Shown here: in pieces, positions 1 to 6,947 of the stretch
How positions within the stretch are numbered: position 1 is the stretch's first letter
How the letters are laid out: each line of letters begins with the position of its first letter
Source: CAIVAT01 sp037137455
GTDB lineage: Bacteria; Bacteroidota; Bacteroidia; Bacteroidales; FEN-979
Length of the DNA: 10,023 nt
NCBI GenBank assembly: GCA_037137455.1
Contig: JBAXKG010000077.1
Span: forward strand, 1 to 10,023
Direction: 5' to 3'
Program-made: the position numbers and the translations under genes
Notes under the pieces: model-generated
Database searches by the model: none
What the model saw: the letters and a program-made list of their open reading frames with translations, nothing else
What the model was told of the DNA's origin: nothing

Positions 1-768
1 GGTCCGATAACCGGAAATCAAACGGTATGTGCTCTGGATACCGCCGCCTACTCTATTGTTGAGGTCGTTGAAGGAATTACCTATAACTGGAGTGTTGAAC
101 CCGCAGCCGATACCATTATTGGCAATGGCACCCCAACTGTCACTATTATATGGGGAAATGCTTCAGGTGAAATTCGAGTCCTTGCAAGTAACGATTGCGG
201 GCCCAATCCCACTCCATCAATCCTGCCAGTTACAGTTAACCCTTCCCCTACTTCGCTGGATCCGATCAGCGGCCCGGATGTGGTTTGTAATGGAACCAAT
301 GGAAAATTTTATACCTCCTCATCGGTCAAGACAGTAATATATGAATGGGCTGTCCCCATTGATGCTAACATTGTGAGTGGTCAAGGCACAGATACTATCC
401 ATGTAACATGGGGGTCTACAGAAGGTATTGTAACCGTATTTGCATTGAATGATTGTGGAGAAACTCCTGTTGTCACGAAGTCAGTTGGAGTAAATTCAAT
501 TCCCGGAGCCGCTGGTGTTATTACCGGAAAAGATACCATTTGCCAGGGTTCAGGAAATCTGATTTACAGCATTCCTTCCATTACCGGGGCTACACACTAT
601 ATTTGGTCAACCCCCACTGATGTAAATATCACAAGCGGATCAGGCACCAATCAGGTGACGCTTCAGTATGGCTCATCCGCCCAATCGGGCAATATTACGG
701 TCAAAGGCACCAACGATTGTGGTGATGGTGCTGAATCTTCAAAACCCGTGAAAGTGAAAAATTGTACA
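1..768 (+). repeat. Three tandem PKD-like modules within the secreted protein
   Basis: Residues 1-86, 87-171 and 172-256 of the visible protein form three diverged repeats. Shared landmarks are an x-I-x-G-x-x-x-[VI]-C opening, a central Y-x-W or Y-I-W strand (NWSV, EWAV, IWST), a G-[NSQ]-G-T turn, an [IV]-x-W/Y-G strand, and an NDCG close. The NDCG motifs lie 86 and 88 residues apart. DNA identity between copies is low, so these are old protein-level repeats and not recent DNA duplications. More copies probably lie upstream. Confidence 0.75.
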
Positions 769-1038
769 GGAATTGATCAGAGAAGCCTTGAATCGACCAT
801 TAAGATTTATCCGAACCCGGTAAGTAATGAGTTGATGATAAGTATAGAGGGTAAAAAACAACAATTAGTTCTTACTTTCACAAATACACATGGACAAGTC
901 GTACATTCGGAAACCCTGACCAACATCACACCGGATTATAAGAAAAAACTGGATGTATCCAGGTTTACCAAGGGCGTCTACTTCTTAAAGCTGTTCAACA
1001 ATGACCAGGTGTTCATCGAAAAGGTGATTGTTAAATAG
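1..1038 (+). CDS. Secreted PKD/Ig-like repeat protein with T9SS type A sorting domain (3' end only)
   Basis: The reading frame is open from the first base to a TAG stop, so 345 residues are the C-terminal part of a larger protein that begins outside the window. Three modules of about 86 residues resemble the PKD-like (Ig-fold) domains common in Bacteroidota surface proteins. Each starts with a short G/P-rich strand ending in Cys (C10, C96, C181) and ends with an NDCG motif (Cys 66, 152, 240). After a linker with CTG comes a tail of about 80 residues with YPNP at 270-273, a SRFTKGVYFLKL strand and a terminal KVIVK. This is the layout of the type A sorting domain that sends proteins through the T9SS to the cell surface, where the tail is normally removed. 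Secretion is therefore well supported. The job of the missing N-terminal part (enzyme, adhesin or structural repeat protein) cannot be told. No internal start is proposed; a GTG at 280 is only a codon inside the frame. Confidence 0.9.
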   Translation, partial: GPITGNQTVCALDTAAYSIVEVVEGITYNWSVEPAADTIIGNGTPTVTIIWGNASGEIRVLASNDCGPNPTPSILPVTVNPSPTSLDPISGPDVVCNGTNGKFYTSSSVKTVIYEWAVPIDANIVSGQGTDTIHVTWGSTEGIVTVFALNDCGETPVVTKSVGVNSIPGAAGVITGKDTICQGSGNLIYSIPSITGATHYIWSTPTDVNITSGSGTNQVTLQYGSSAQSGNITVKGTNDCGDGAESSKPVKVKNCTGIDQRSLESTIKIYPNPVSNELMISIEGKKQQLVLTFTNTHGQVVHSETLTNITPDYKKKLDVSRFTKGVYFLKLFNNDQVFIEKVIVK

Positions 1039-1123
1039 AGAATTCACAAATAATGTGTAACCAATGCTCTGATAATGCGTCAAAAGGATCGAAAACGGAA
1101 AAACAAACCAAAATTAAACGGAA

Positions 1124-1453
1124 ATGACTACTGAATTTTTGATCCCAATCGCGTTCTTTGCCATGGTATTCGGAATAGTATACCTGTTTGTAAGGAAAAA
1201 AGAACGGCTGGCGCTTATTCAAAAAGGCGCTGACGCAACAATCTTCGAATCCTCAAAACAACCCTCTTCATTAAAATGGGGATTGCTTTTAGTGGGAATA
1301 GGCGCAGGAATCCTGCTTGGTAAAGTTTTGGCTGTATATACAACCCTTGAAGAAGAACCAGCGTTCTTCTCGATGATCTGTCTCTTCGGCGGAATCGGGC
1401 TTATTATCTATCATCTTATTGCCAAAAAATTTGAAGGGCCTGCCAAAGTATAA
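1124..1453 (+). CDS. Small membrane protein, DUF6249-like
   Basis: A 109-residue protein with three predicted membrane helices at about 4-23, 51-71 and 81-101. The first is followed by a basic RKKERLALIQKG segment on the presumed cytoplasmic side. The length, the RKKERLALI(Q/E)KG stretch after helix 1, and the glycine-rich second and third helices match the small DUF6249-type membrane proteins I know from Bacteroidota. In other genomes these often sit beside ECF sigma-factor genes; none is visible here. The ATG at 1124 is the first in frame and has only an A-rich leader, usual for this phylum. The gene lies 85 bases after the T9SS protein with no terminator between, so read-through is possible. 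A strong terminator follows it. The function is unknown. Confidence 0.75.
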   Translation: MTTEFLIPIAFFAMVFGIVYLFVRKKERLALIQKGADATIFESSKQPSSLKWGLLLVGIGAGILLGKVLAVYTTLEEEPAFFSMICLFGGIGLIIYHLIAKKFEGPAKV

Positions 1454-1481
1454 CACTCCTTGGCAATTTTAACTCATTATG

Positions 1482-1524
1482 AATTCCCTCGATAACCTCA
1501 CGGTTTTATCGGGGGAATTTTTTT
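1482..1524 (+). terminator. Rho-independent terminator after the DUF6249-like gene
   Basis: A 14-bp stem pairs 1482-1495 with 1506-1519, with a single G-T wobble, around a 10-base loop. Seven T residues (1518-1524) follow. On the plus strand this is a textbook intrinsic terminator. Its T-run reaches into the stop codon of the convergent thpR gene (1523-1525). Read from the minus strand the hairpin has no good U-tract, so termination of thpR by the same element is less certain. Confidence 0.88.
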
Positions 1525-2080
1525 ATTGAAACGGAAATTTCTCCAAAGCAATATATTCGGGGCCATTATGACGAAGTATACTTTCAAAGAGAATAATCTC
1601 GCTGATGAGAATTGGTAATGAGCAAATAGGTTTATATTGATCAATCGTACGGTTAAAGATGATTTTATCATGGAGTAATTTTATTCTTCCCAGTGTAAGG
1701 TGGGGTACCAGGTTTTGACTATCAAGCTCAAAACCAATAGTTTGCAGGTCGCAATGGATATTTTGCATTAGTGTTGAGAGCTCTGTATATGGTTCAATTC
1801 CAACCCAGATAACCCTAGGAGCATAGGAACTCCCGAAAATACCCAGACGTGACAGCTTCAATTCAATTGAAGCTGTTGCAGATGCCCTTTTTTTCATAAC
1901 CGAACATATCTCAGGTATTTTTCGTTCTTCTGTTCCTCCAAAAAACTTAAGTGTCACATGAATGTTGTGCTCCTCTACCCATTTGATTTGTTCGTACCGC
2001 AATTCATGCATTAATTTGTGATATTCTAAAAGAAATTCAAAGTCTGGACGAATTTTTAAAGCAGCAAAAAGACGTTTCAT
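1523..2080 (-). CDS. thpR: RNA 2',3'-cyclic phosphodiesterase (2H/LigT family)
   Basis: A 185-residue protein of the 2H phosphoesterase superfamily, about the normal length for bacterial ThpR/LigT. Both catalytic motifs are present: HVTL at 41-44 followed by KFFG, and HLTL at 127-130 followed by GR. The N-terminal MKRLFAAL strand is typical for the family. Such enzymes hydrolyse RNA 2',3'-cyclic phosphates to 2'-phosphates and some ligate tRNA halves in vitro; the physiological role in bacteria is unsettled. The protein is predicted to be cytoplasmic, with no signal peptide. The start at 2080 is the first ATG and fits the conserved N-terminus. The gene diverges from tRNA-Ala with only 32 bases between, and its 3' end touches the terminator of the opposing gene. 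Confidence 0.9.
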   Translation of the reverse strand: MKRLFAALKIRPDFEFLLEYHKLMHELRYEQIKWVEEHNIHVTLKFFGGTEERKIPEICSVMKKRASATASIELKLSRLGIFGSSYAPRVIWVGIEPYTELSTLMQNIHCDLQTIGFELDSQNLVPHLTLGRIKLLHDKIIFNRTIDQYKPICSLPILISEIILFESILRHNGPEYIALEKFPFQ

Positions 2081-2094
2081 ATCAAAAAAGTTCT

Positions 2095-2102
2095 TAATTT
2101 CG
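2095..2102 (+). promoter_or_regulatory. Possible -7 promoter element for tRNA-Ala
   Basis: TAATTTCG matches the Bacteroidetes -7 consensus TAnnTTTG at seven of eight positions and ends 10 bases before the tRNA. A TTTC at 2075-2078 could serve as a weak -33 element, though the spacing of 16 is shorter than usual. It would lie over the thpR start codon on the other strand. Confidence 0.35.
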
Positions 2103-2112
2103 CATCTGCTAT

Positions 2113-2186
2113 GGGGGATTAGCTCAGTTGGCTAGAGCGTTAGACTGGCAGTCTAAAGGTCAGGGGTTCGACTCCCCTATTCTCCA
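2113..2186 (+). tRNA. tRNA-Ala (anticodon GGC)
   Basis: A full 74-base cloverleaf can be folded. The acceptor stem is 2113-2119 with 2179-2185, the D stem GCTC/GAGC (2122-2125 with 2135-2138), the anticodon stem TTAGA/TCTAA (2140-2144 with 2152-2156), and the T arm AGGGG-TTCGACT-CCCCT (2162-2178). The anticodon loop CTGGCAG places GGC at positions 34-36, reading Ala codons GCC and GCU. The third acceptor pair is G-U, the classic alanine identity element, and the discriminator base is A. The 3' CCA is not encoded (CAA follows), so it must be added after transcription. Confidence 0.95.
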
Positions 2187-2214
2187 CAAAAAATTTATGA
2201 GATAGACTAAATTT

Positions 2215-2233
2215 AACCAGGAAAATGGTTTTT
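2215..2233 (+). terminator. Weak hairpin with T-run after tRNA-Ala
   Basis: A 5-bp stem AACCA/TGGTT (2215-2219 with 2226-2230) with a six-base loop runs into five T residues (2229-2233), 28 bases after the tRNA. The short stem makes it a weak candidate. It overlaps the stop codon of the convergent CYTH gene, repeating the arrangement seen at 1482-1524. Confidence 0.35.
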
Positions 2234-2705
2234 ATTGCCATGATCGAAATGGATTGAGAGACAAATAGGCATTGTAATAGCGCTTATCGCCGGTCACCTC
2301 CTCCCCTAGCCACTCTGGTTTTTCAAACAACTCATCGGGATTTTCAAGTTCAATCTCCGCCATCAGCAAACCTTCGTTATCCCCGTGAAATTCATCAACC
2401 TCCCACTCATGATTACCCACTCTGATCCTTGTTCTGAGCTTTTCAACCCGGGATGCAGTGTAATTCATGATCATCTCAATAGCATCATCCGGGGGAATTG
2501 AATATTCATATTCGGGGTGTGAAAATGTTTCCGATAGCCCCTTGATAGTAAGGAAACCTTTTTCACCGGCAACCCTTACCCGGACTATTTTTTCTTCATC
2601 GATACTTAAATAACCCTGGATATAGCTGGTCCCGCGAGGCTTTATTGTTAATGACCATTTCTCCTTGTCAACCAAAAATTTACGTTCAATTTCCATCGTC
2701 ATCAT
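2232..2705 (-). CDS. CYTH-domain triphosphate tunnel metalloenzyme, probable inorganic triphosphatase
   Basis: A single CYTH domain of 157 residues. The signature ExExK is EIERK at 5-9, followed by FLV. Further tunnel residues are RVR at 42-44, Lys55 in LTIKG, EYEY at 65-68, KLRTR at 89-93, EVDEF at 102-106, AEIELE at 116-121 and a GEEVTGDKRY segment near 134-143. The last segment is very like that of bacterial TTM proteins of the NeuTTM type, which hydrolyse inorganic tripolyphosphate with a divalent metal; other CYTH members are adenylyl cyclases or thiamine triphosphatases. Inorganic triphosphatase is the best guess, but the substrate is inferred from family likeness. The start is ambiguous among ATG codons at 2705, 2702 and 2696; homologues usually have only two or three residues before EIERKFLV, so 2702 or 2696 may be the true start. 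The protein is cytoplasmic and shares no operon with a visible neighbour. Confidence 0.88.
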   Translation of the reverse strand: MMTMEIERKFLVDKEKWSLTIKPRGTSYIQGYLSIDEEKIVRVRVAGEKGFLTIKGLSETFSHPEYEYSIPPDDAIEMIMNYTASRVEKLRTRIRVGNHEWEVDEFHGDNEGLLMAEIELENPDELFEKPEWLGEEVTGDKRYYNAYLSLNPFRSWQ

Positions 2706-2754
2706 AAATCAGGTGTAAATTTTCCGAAATGTACAAATAATTGGCAGAATTTTT

Positions 2755-2788
2755 TATACTTTGTAGATACATGAATGAGTATACTTTG
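2755..2788 (+). promoter_or_regulatory. Candidate mce promoter region with duplicated TATACTTTG
   Basis: TATACTTTG occurs at 2755-2763 and again at 2780-2788, 25 bases apart. The TTTG of the first copy (2760-2763) lies 17 bases before the ATACTTTG of the second, close to the Bacteroidetes -33/-7 layout. A further near match, TAACTTTA at 2807-2814, has the second copy's TTTG 18 bases upstream. Any of these would give a leader of about 20-50 bases before mce. Which one is used cannot be decided from sequence. Confidence 0.35.
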
Positions 2789-2841
2789 CCGTATCACAAA
2801 ACAAGTTAACTTTAACCTGTAAATTAAATGACAATATAAAC

Positions 2842-3243
2842 ATGAAACCATCTCATATTGAGCATCTTGGAATTGCAGTAAATAGCCTGGAGGAGAGTAT
2901 CCCACATTTTGAAAACATGCTTGGGTCGAAATGTTATTGTGTTGAAGAGGTTAAAGATCAGCGGGTTAAAACGGCTTTTTTCATGATTGGTGAAACAAAG
3001 ATAGAATTACTGGAGTCAACAGATCCGGATGGGCCAGTTGGTAAATTTCTTGAAAGAAAAGGCGAAGGAATTCATCACCTGGCTTTTGCAGTTGAAAGCA
3101 CGGCCGATGCTCTTAACGAAGCCAAAACGCTGGGCCTTTCTCTTATTGACAAGGTTCCCCGCATGGGGGCCGAGGGGATGAATATTGGCTTCCTGCATCC
3201 AAAATCCACCCATGGTGTACTAATAGAATTTTGTAGCAAATAG
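2842..3243 (+). CDS. mce: Methylmalonyl-CoA epimerase
   Basis: A 133-residue protein made of two vicinal-oxygen-chelate (VOC/glyoxalase) beta-alpha-beta-beta-beta modules, the normal length for this enzyme. It interconverts (2S)- and (2R)-methylmalonyl-CoA in the cytoplasm, linking succinyl-CoA with propionyl-CoA metabolism. Expected metal ligands are visible: His8 in HLGIAV, Glu55 in KIELLE, His78 or His79 in GIHHLAF, and Glu129 in LIEF. GEGIHHLAFAV and the KSTHGVLIEF ending are characteristic of the family. ATG 2842 starts right at the conserved HIEHLGIAV strand. In many Bacteroidota the gene is followed by a biotin-dependent carboxylase subunit (mmdA); here the next gene is udk, so the partner enzymes must be encoded elsewhere. 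Confidence 0.93.
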   Translation: MKPSHIEHLGIAVNSLEESIPHFENMLGSKCYCVEEVKDQRVKTAFFMIGETKIELLESTDPDGPVGKFLERKGEGIHHLAFAVESTADALNEAKTLGLSLIDKVPRMGAEGMNIGFLHPKSTHGVLIEFCSK

Positions 3244-3277
3244 CTGTGTTCTTTTTCGTGAATTTGGAATCAATTCC

Positions 3278-3285
3278 TATCTTTG
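3278..3285 (+). promoter_or_regulatory. Candidate -7 promoter element for udk
   Basis: TATCTTTG is an exact match to the Bacteroidetes -7 consensus TAnnTTTG and lies 51 bases before the udk ATG. The -33 element is poor: a TTTG at 3263-3266 is only 11 bases upstream. If used, transcription would begin near 3292. That would exclude a TTG at 3283 as a translation start and supports ATG 3337. Confidence 0.4.
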
Positions 3286-3336
3286 TCACCTGCGCTATTA
3301 TTGCTTCATTTTTATTTTGGTTCTTATTATAAAACG

Positions 3337-3954
3337 ATGCTGATTATTGGAATTGCCGGTGGATCCGGCTCAGGAAAATCGACTGTTGTAAAACAGATCA
3401 TAAGGCACTTGCCCAAAGATACAGTTACGGTTATTCCGCAGGATGCCTATTACAAGGACAACGGCCATAAATCGGCCGAAGAGCGCGCAAAAATCAATTT
3501 TGACCATCCTACCTCCATTGAATGGGGCCTGCTGATAAAACAGTTGGAAGTTCTTAAAACAAGCACTCCCATTGAAATGCCAATTTATTCTTATGTCACC
3601 TGTGCCCGTTCAAGGGAAACAGTAATTGTTAATCCCGCTCAGGTAATTATCATTGAGGGAATTCTTATTCTTACGAACCCGAGGCTTCGGGGAAAAATAG
3701 ATATAAAGGTTTTTGTAGATGCCGATGGAGATGACCGCCTTATGCGTATTATACGGCGCGACCTGGAAGAACGAGGGCGATCGTTCCAACAGGTGCTTGA
3801 TCATTATGATAAATTTGTGAAACCCATGCACCTGCAATTCATTGAGCCAACCAAGCGATATGCCGACATCATCGTGCCTCAGGGCGGACAGAATAAGGTT
3901 GCTATAGACATCCTGTCATCCCGGATTAAAACACACATCAATAAGAATTCGTAA
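3337..3954 (+). CDS. udk: Uridine kinase
   Basis: A 205-residue P-loop kinase that phosphorylates uridine (and usually cytidine) to the monophosphate in pyrimidine salvage. The Walker A motif GGSGSGKS spans 8-15, right after the first strand MLIIGIA. Family marks follow: PQDAYY at 34-39, FDHP at 55-58, PIYSYVTCARS at 82-92, IIIEGILIL at 104-112, and RIIRRDLEERGRS at 137-149, the lid region. A VKPMHLQFIEPTKRYADIIVPQGGQN segment closes the domain (written here only to place it at 161-186). The frame stays open upstream to a TTG at 3283, but the ATG at 3337 gives the standard N-terminus and length. The gene follows mce by 93 bases and converges with the ABC permease gene 48 bases on. Confidence 0.93.
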   Translation: MLIIGIAGGSGSGKSTVVKQIIRHLPKDTVTVIPQDAYYKDNGHKSAEERAKINFDHPTSIEWGLLIKQLEVLKTSTPIEMPIYSYVTCARSRETVIVNPAQVIIIEGILILTNPRLRGKIDIKVFVDADGDDRLMRIIRRDLEERGRSFQQVLDHYDKFVKPMHLQFIEPTKRYADIIVPQGGQNKVAIDILSSRIKTHINKNS

Positions 3955-4002
3955 GTTTAGTTTTCCAAATCCAAAACAAAATTCAACTCAGACTATTCCA
4001 GA

Positions 4003-5247
4003 CTACGTTCCTGTTCGCATAGCCTCCACCGGATCGAGCTTAGAAGCAGTATATGCCGGTAAAATTCCAGAAATCAATCCAATAATAGCTGAAACCCCAA
4101 TACCCAAAATTATATTTCCCTGCGAGAGCAACAGGTGAAATTCTGTCGTATAGGATACAATTATGGTCAGGATAAGTATTATCAATAACCCGAATATTCC
4201 TCCGATCAGTGAAAGAAAAATAGCTTCAAAAAGGAATTGCAGCAGAATAAAGTAGTTTTTGGCTCCCAGGGCCTTCTGAATGCCAATGATGTTGGTGCGC
4301 TCCTTAACTGATACAAACATGATGTTGGCGATTCCGAACCCACCTACCAGCAGGGAAAAACCACCTATTATCCACCCAACCATGGCGATTACAGCAAATA
4401 AACTATCAAAACCCTTTGAAATGATATCAGTTTCGTTGATAGAGAAATTATCTTCAGCCGAGGGTTTCTGCTTCCTGATTGAGCGCATAAGGCCAGTCAG
4501 CTCATCCCGCAATTCATCATTTGAAACCATGGGCTTAGCTTTTACAACGATCGTTGCGTCCATGTCTCTTAAGTCAACGAGTGATTTAAAAAAATTGACA
4601 GGTAGATAAACGACCTTATCATTTGAATTTCCAAAGAAATCCTCTCCCTCTTTTGTGATCACCCCCACGACCTCAATGTTACGGCCAAAAATCTTAATTT
4701 TTTTGCCAATAGGATCTCCATCACGAAAAAGATCTGAGGCTATATCAGCTCCAATAATAGCAATATTTTTTCCACTTGCCGATTCGGTCAGTGAAAAATA
4801 TCGCCCTTCGGCCAGTTCAAATTTCCAAACTTTGTCGAAATCTTGTGAAACACCCATCACCCCTATATTTTCAATATAGTTGTTCTGATATTTCAGAGTT
4901 TTGTTCACCTGCACCATAAAAGCAACAGACTCGGCAAGATTACTACGTTTTTCAATTTCGCGCATATCGTCAAGCGATGTCTCTGGCCTTTGCCAGTATT
5001 TCCACCAGGGATAATCACTACCCATTGACCAGGGCCATTTCTGAATATAAAGAACGTTGCTCCCTAGCGAAGCAATGCTTTTTCGGATAGCGTTTTCCAT
5101 TGAATCAAAAACTGTAAAAACCGAAATAACACAAAAAATCCCTATTGTAATTCCCAGGAGGGAAAGGACAGTGCGAACTTTATTTACTATAATGGCTTGA
5201 AAAGCAAATATATAGCTTTCGCGAATCAGTCGTAATATCAGAATCAT
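4003..5247 (-). CDS. ABC transporter permease, MacB/FtsX type
   Basis: A 414-residue inner-membrane protein with MacB-type topology: one helix at about 26-48, a large periplasmic domain (about 50-280, MacB_PCD-like), then an FtsX domain with helices near 282-310, 336-366 and 378-398. Family motifs are NKVRTVLSLLGITIG at 22-36, ERTNIIGIQKALGA at 317-330, and LPAYTASKLDPVEAMR at the end. Such permeases work with a separate ATPase as mechanotransmission machines for lipoprotein, peptide or drug efflux, not as classical pumps through the membrane. No ATPase or membrane-fusion protein gene is present on either side here. The periplasmic domain carries five Trp at 71-85. ATG 5247 gives the expected short N-terminal tail. 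The substrate is unknown. Confidence 0.9.
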   Translation of the reverse strand: MILILRLIRESYIFAFQAIIVNKVRTVLSLLGITIGIFCVISVFTVFDSMENAIRKSIASLGSNVLYIQKWPWSMGSDYPWWKYWQRPETSLDDMREIEKRSNLAESVAFMVQVNKTLKYQNNYIENIGVMGVSQDFDKVWKFELAEGRYFSLTESASGKNIAIIGADIASDLFRDGDPIGKKIKIFGRNIEVVGVITKEGEDFFGNSNDKVVYLPVNFFKSLVDLRDMDATIVVKAKPMVSNDELRDELTGLMRSIRKQKPSAEDNFSINETDIISKGFDSLFAVIAMVGWIIGGFSLLVGGFGIANIMFVSVKERTNIIGIQKALGAKNYFILLQFLFEAIFLSLIGGIFGLLIILILTIIVSYTTEFHLLLSQGNIILGIGVSAIIGLISGILPAYTASKLDPVEAMRTGT

Positions 5248-5409
5248 GGACGAATTAGTTTCACATTATATGAACAGTAAAAGTAATATTTAATCCCGAA
5301 TGAAGAAGAATCCGTTGTTTGATCCGGTATTTTTTGGTAACATTGCAACGCTTCCATAAAAGCCGGAGTTAGACGCTGGTATTTATTTTTTGTTACAAAA
5401 GGAAGGCAT

Positions 5410-6936
5410 ATGACTGATCAGATAAAAGTAAAATCCGCCCTTATTTCTGTTTATTCAAAAGATGGAATAGAAGATCTTGCCCGAAAAATTGAATCATACG
5501 GGATTCAAATAATATCCACAGGGGGAACATATGAGTTCCTGATGAATAAGGGAATTAATGCCGTTTCCATTGAGTCAATTACTTCTTACCCATCTATCCT
5601 GGGGGGGCGCGTTAAAACCTTGCATCCCAAGGTGTTTGGTGGCATACTTTGGCGCCGTGACCAGCTTACGGATGTCGGAGATGTTGAAAAATACGAAATT
5701 CCCTCGGTCGACTTGGTAATAGTAGATCTCTACCCGTTTGAGAATACAGTTTACGTCACAAAAGACGAGGAGGAGATCATCGAGAAAATCGATATCGGGG
5801 GCATCTCTCTGATTCGCGCTGCTGCCAAAAATTATGCCCATGTTGTTGTTGTTCCTTCTTCAAGCTCTTATTCACTATTGTTAGAAATACTGGAAAAGAA
5901 TAATGGTTATACAAGCTTAAGCGACCGTCGCCTGTTTGCCACTATGGCATTTAACGTTTCTTCGCATTACGATACGAAAATTTTTGATTATTTAAACAGG
6001 CGCGAAAATATTCAAGCGTTTAAACAAAGCATTCCTGTGTATTATCCTATGCGCTATGGTGAAAACCCACATCAGAAAGGCACCTTTTACGGGAGCCTGG
6101 AAGAGGTTTTTACACAATTGCACGGTAAGTCGTTATCATATAATAACCTTGTTGACGTGGATGCAGCCATCAACCTGATAGGTGAATTTACTGAACCAAC
6201 TGTAGCAATAATCAAACACACAAATCCATGTGGCATAGCCAGTCGTTACTCATTAAAAGATGCCTATCTTGATGCACTTGCATGCGACCCTGTTTCTGCG
6301 TTTGGCGGAATTATTATTGTTAACGGAGCCGTTGAAATAGATATGGCAGAAGAGATGAACAAGCTGTTTTTTGAAATAATAATTGCCAATAGATATGAAA
6401 ATGATGCCCTTGAACACTTAAAATCAAAGAAAAATAGAATAATTTTACAAAAAAATTCGTTTGCGTTCTCAAAACGACAATTCAAGTCCATACTGAATGG
6501 GGTGCTTGAACAGGAGAAGGATCTTCGGTCGGAAAAAATAACTGATTTTCAGTTTGTTACTAACAGAAGACCATCGGATGAGGAATCTGATGCATTGGTT
6601 TTTGGCAATAAAATTGTTAAACATTTGAAATCCAACACAATTGTTCTGGTTAAGAAGTACCAGCTTATTGGTTGCGGTATGGGGCAGACTTCACGGGTAG
6701 ACGCACTAAAACAGGCTATAATTAAAGCGCATGCTTTTGGGTTCAGCACCGATGGAGCAGTTATGGCATCGGATGCTTTTTTCCCGTTTGTCGATACTGT
6801 AGAGATTGCACACGGGGCTGGAATTAAGGCAATAATACAACCAGGTGGGTCTGTCAGGGATGCAGATTCTGTGAATTACTGCAACAAAAACGATATATCA
6901 ATGGTCTTTACCGGGATACGACATTTTAAACATTAA
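5410..6936 (+). CDS. purH: Bifunctional AICAR transformylase / IMP cyclohydrolase
   Basis: The 508-residue protein catalyses the last two steps of de novo purine synthesis: formylation of AICAR with 10-formyl-THF and ring closure to IMP. The N-terminal MGS-like cyclohydrolase domain (about 1-150) holds STGGTYEFL, GGRVKTLHPK with Lys69, Tyr108 in DLYPFE, Asp128 and Lys140. These match human ATIC K66, Y104, D125 and K137 with a nearly constant offset. The C-terminal transformylase domain has the catalytic Lys269-His270 pair in KHTNPCG and ends with DAFFPF, IIQPGGSVRD and GIRHFKH. Its length is normal for Bacteroidota. AGGAAGG at 5400-5406 is one of the better Shine-Dalgarno sites in the window and fixes ATG 5410. 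It leads the purH-mreBCD cluster; no exact TAnnTTTG promoter is visible in the 162 bases upstream. Confidence 0.97.
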   Translation: MTDQIKVKSALISVYSKDGIEDLARKIESYGIQIISTGGTYEFLMNKGINAVSIESITSYPSILGGRVKTLHPKVFGGILWRRDQLTDVGDVEKYEIPSVDLVIVDLYPFENTVYVTKDEEEIIEKIDIGGISLIRAAAKNYAHVVVVPSSSSYSLLLEILEKNNGYTSLSDRRLFATMAFNVSSHYDTKIFDYLNRRENIQAFKQSIPVYYPMRYGENPHQKGTFYGSLEEVFTQLHGKSLSYNNLVDVDAAINLIGEFTEPTVAIIKHTNPCGIASRYSLKDAYLDALACDPVSAFGGIIIVNGAVEIDMAEEMNKLFFEIIIANRYENDALEHLKSKKNRIILQKNSFAFSKRQFKSILNGVLEQEKDLRSEKITDFQFVTNRRPSDEESDALVFGNKIVKHLKSNTIVLVKKYQLIGCGMGQTSRVDALKQAIIKAHAFGFSTDGAVMASDAFFPFVDTVEIAHGAGIKAIIQPGGSVRDADSVNYCNKNDISMVFTGIRHFKH

Positions 6937-6947
6937 AATCTGATTAC

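Noticed and set aside
2113..2186. tRNA-Ala as an integration (att) site
   Set aside because: No integrase, no repeat of the tRNA 3' end nearby, and ordinary core genes on both sides.
3283..3336. Extended udk start at TTG 3283 adding 18 residues (MSPALLLLHF...)
   Set aside because: The extension has no family counterpart, and a TAnnTTTG element overlaps the TTG. ATG 3337 gives the standard uridine kinase N-terminus.
3988..4005. Direct repeat of CAGACTA in the gap between udk and the ABC permease gene
   Set aside because: Seven bases repeated once can arise by chance, and there is no hairpin or mobile element around it.
5300..5359. Short reading frame MKKNPLFDPVFFGNIATLP in the gap before purH, possibly a leader peptide
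   Set aside because: Only 19 codons with no ribosome site, no following attenuator hairpin and no known family; it is within chance expectation for such a gap.
5600..5607. Run of seven G in purH as a possible phase-variation tract or frameshift
   Set aside because: The run encodes the invariant Leu-Gly-Gly-Arg of the GGRVKTLHP motif, and the frame continues intact to the normal end.
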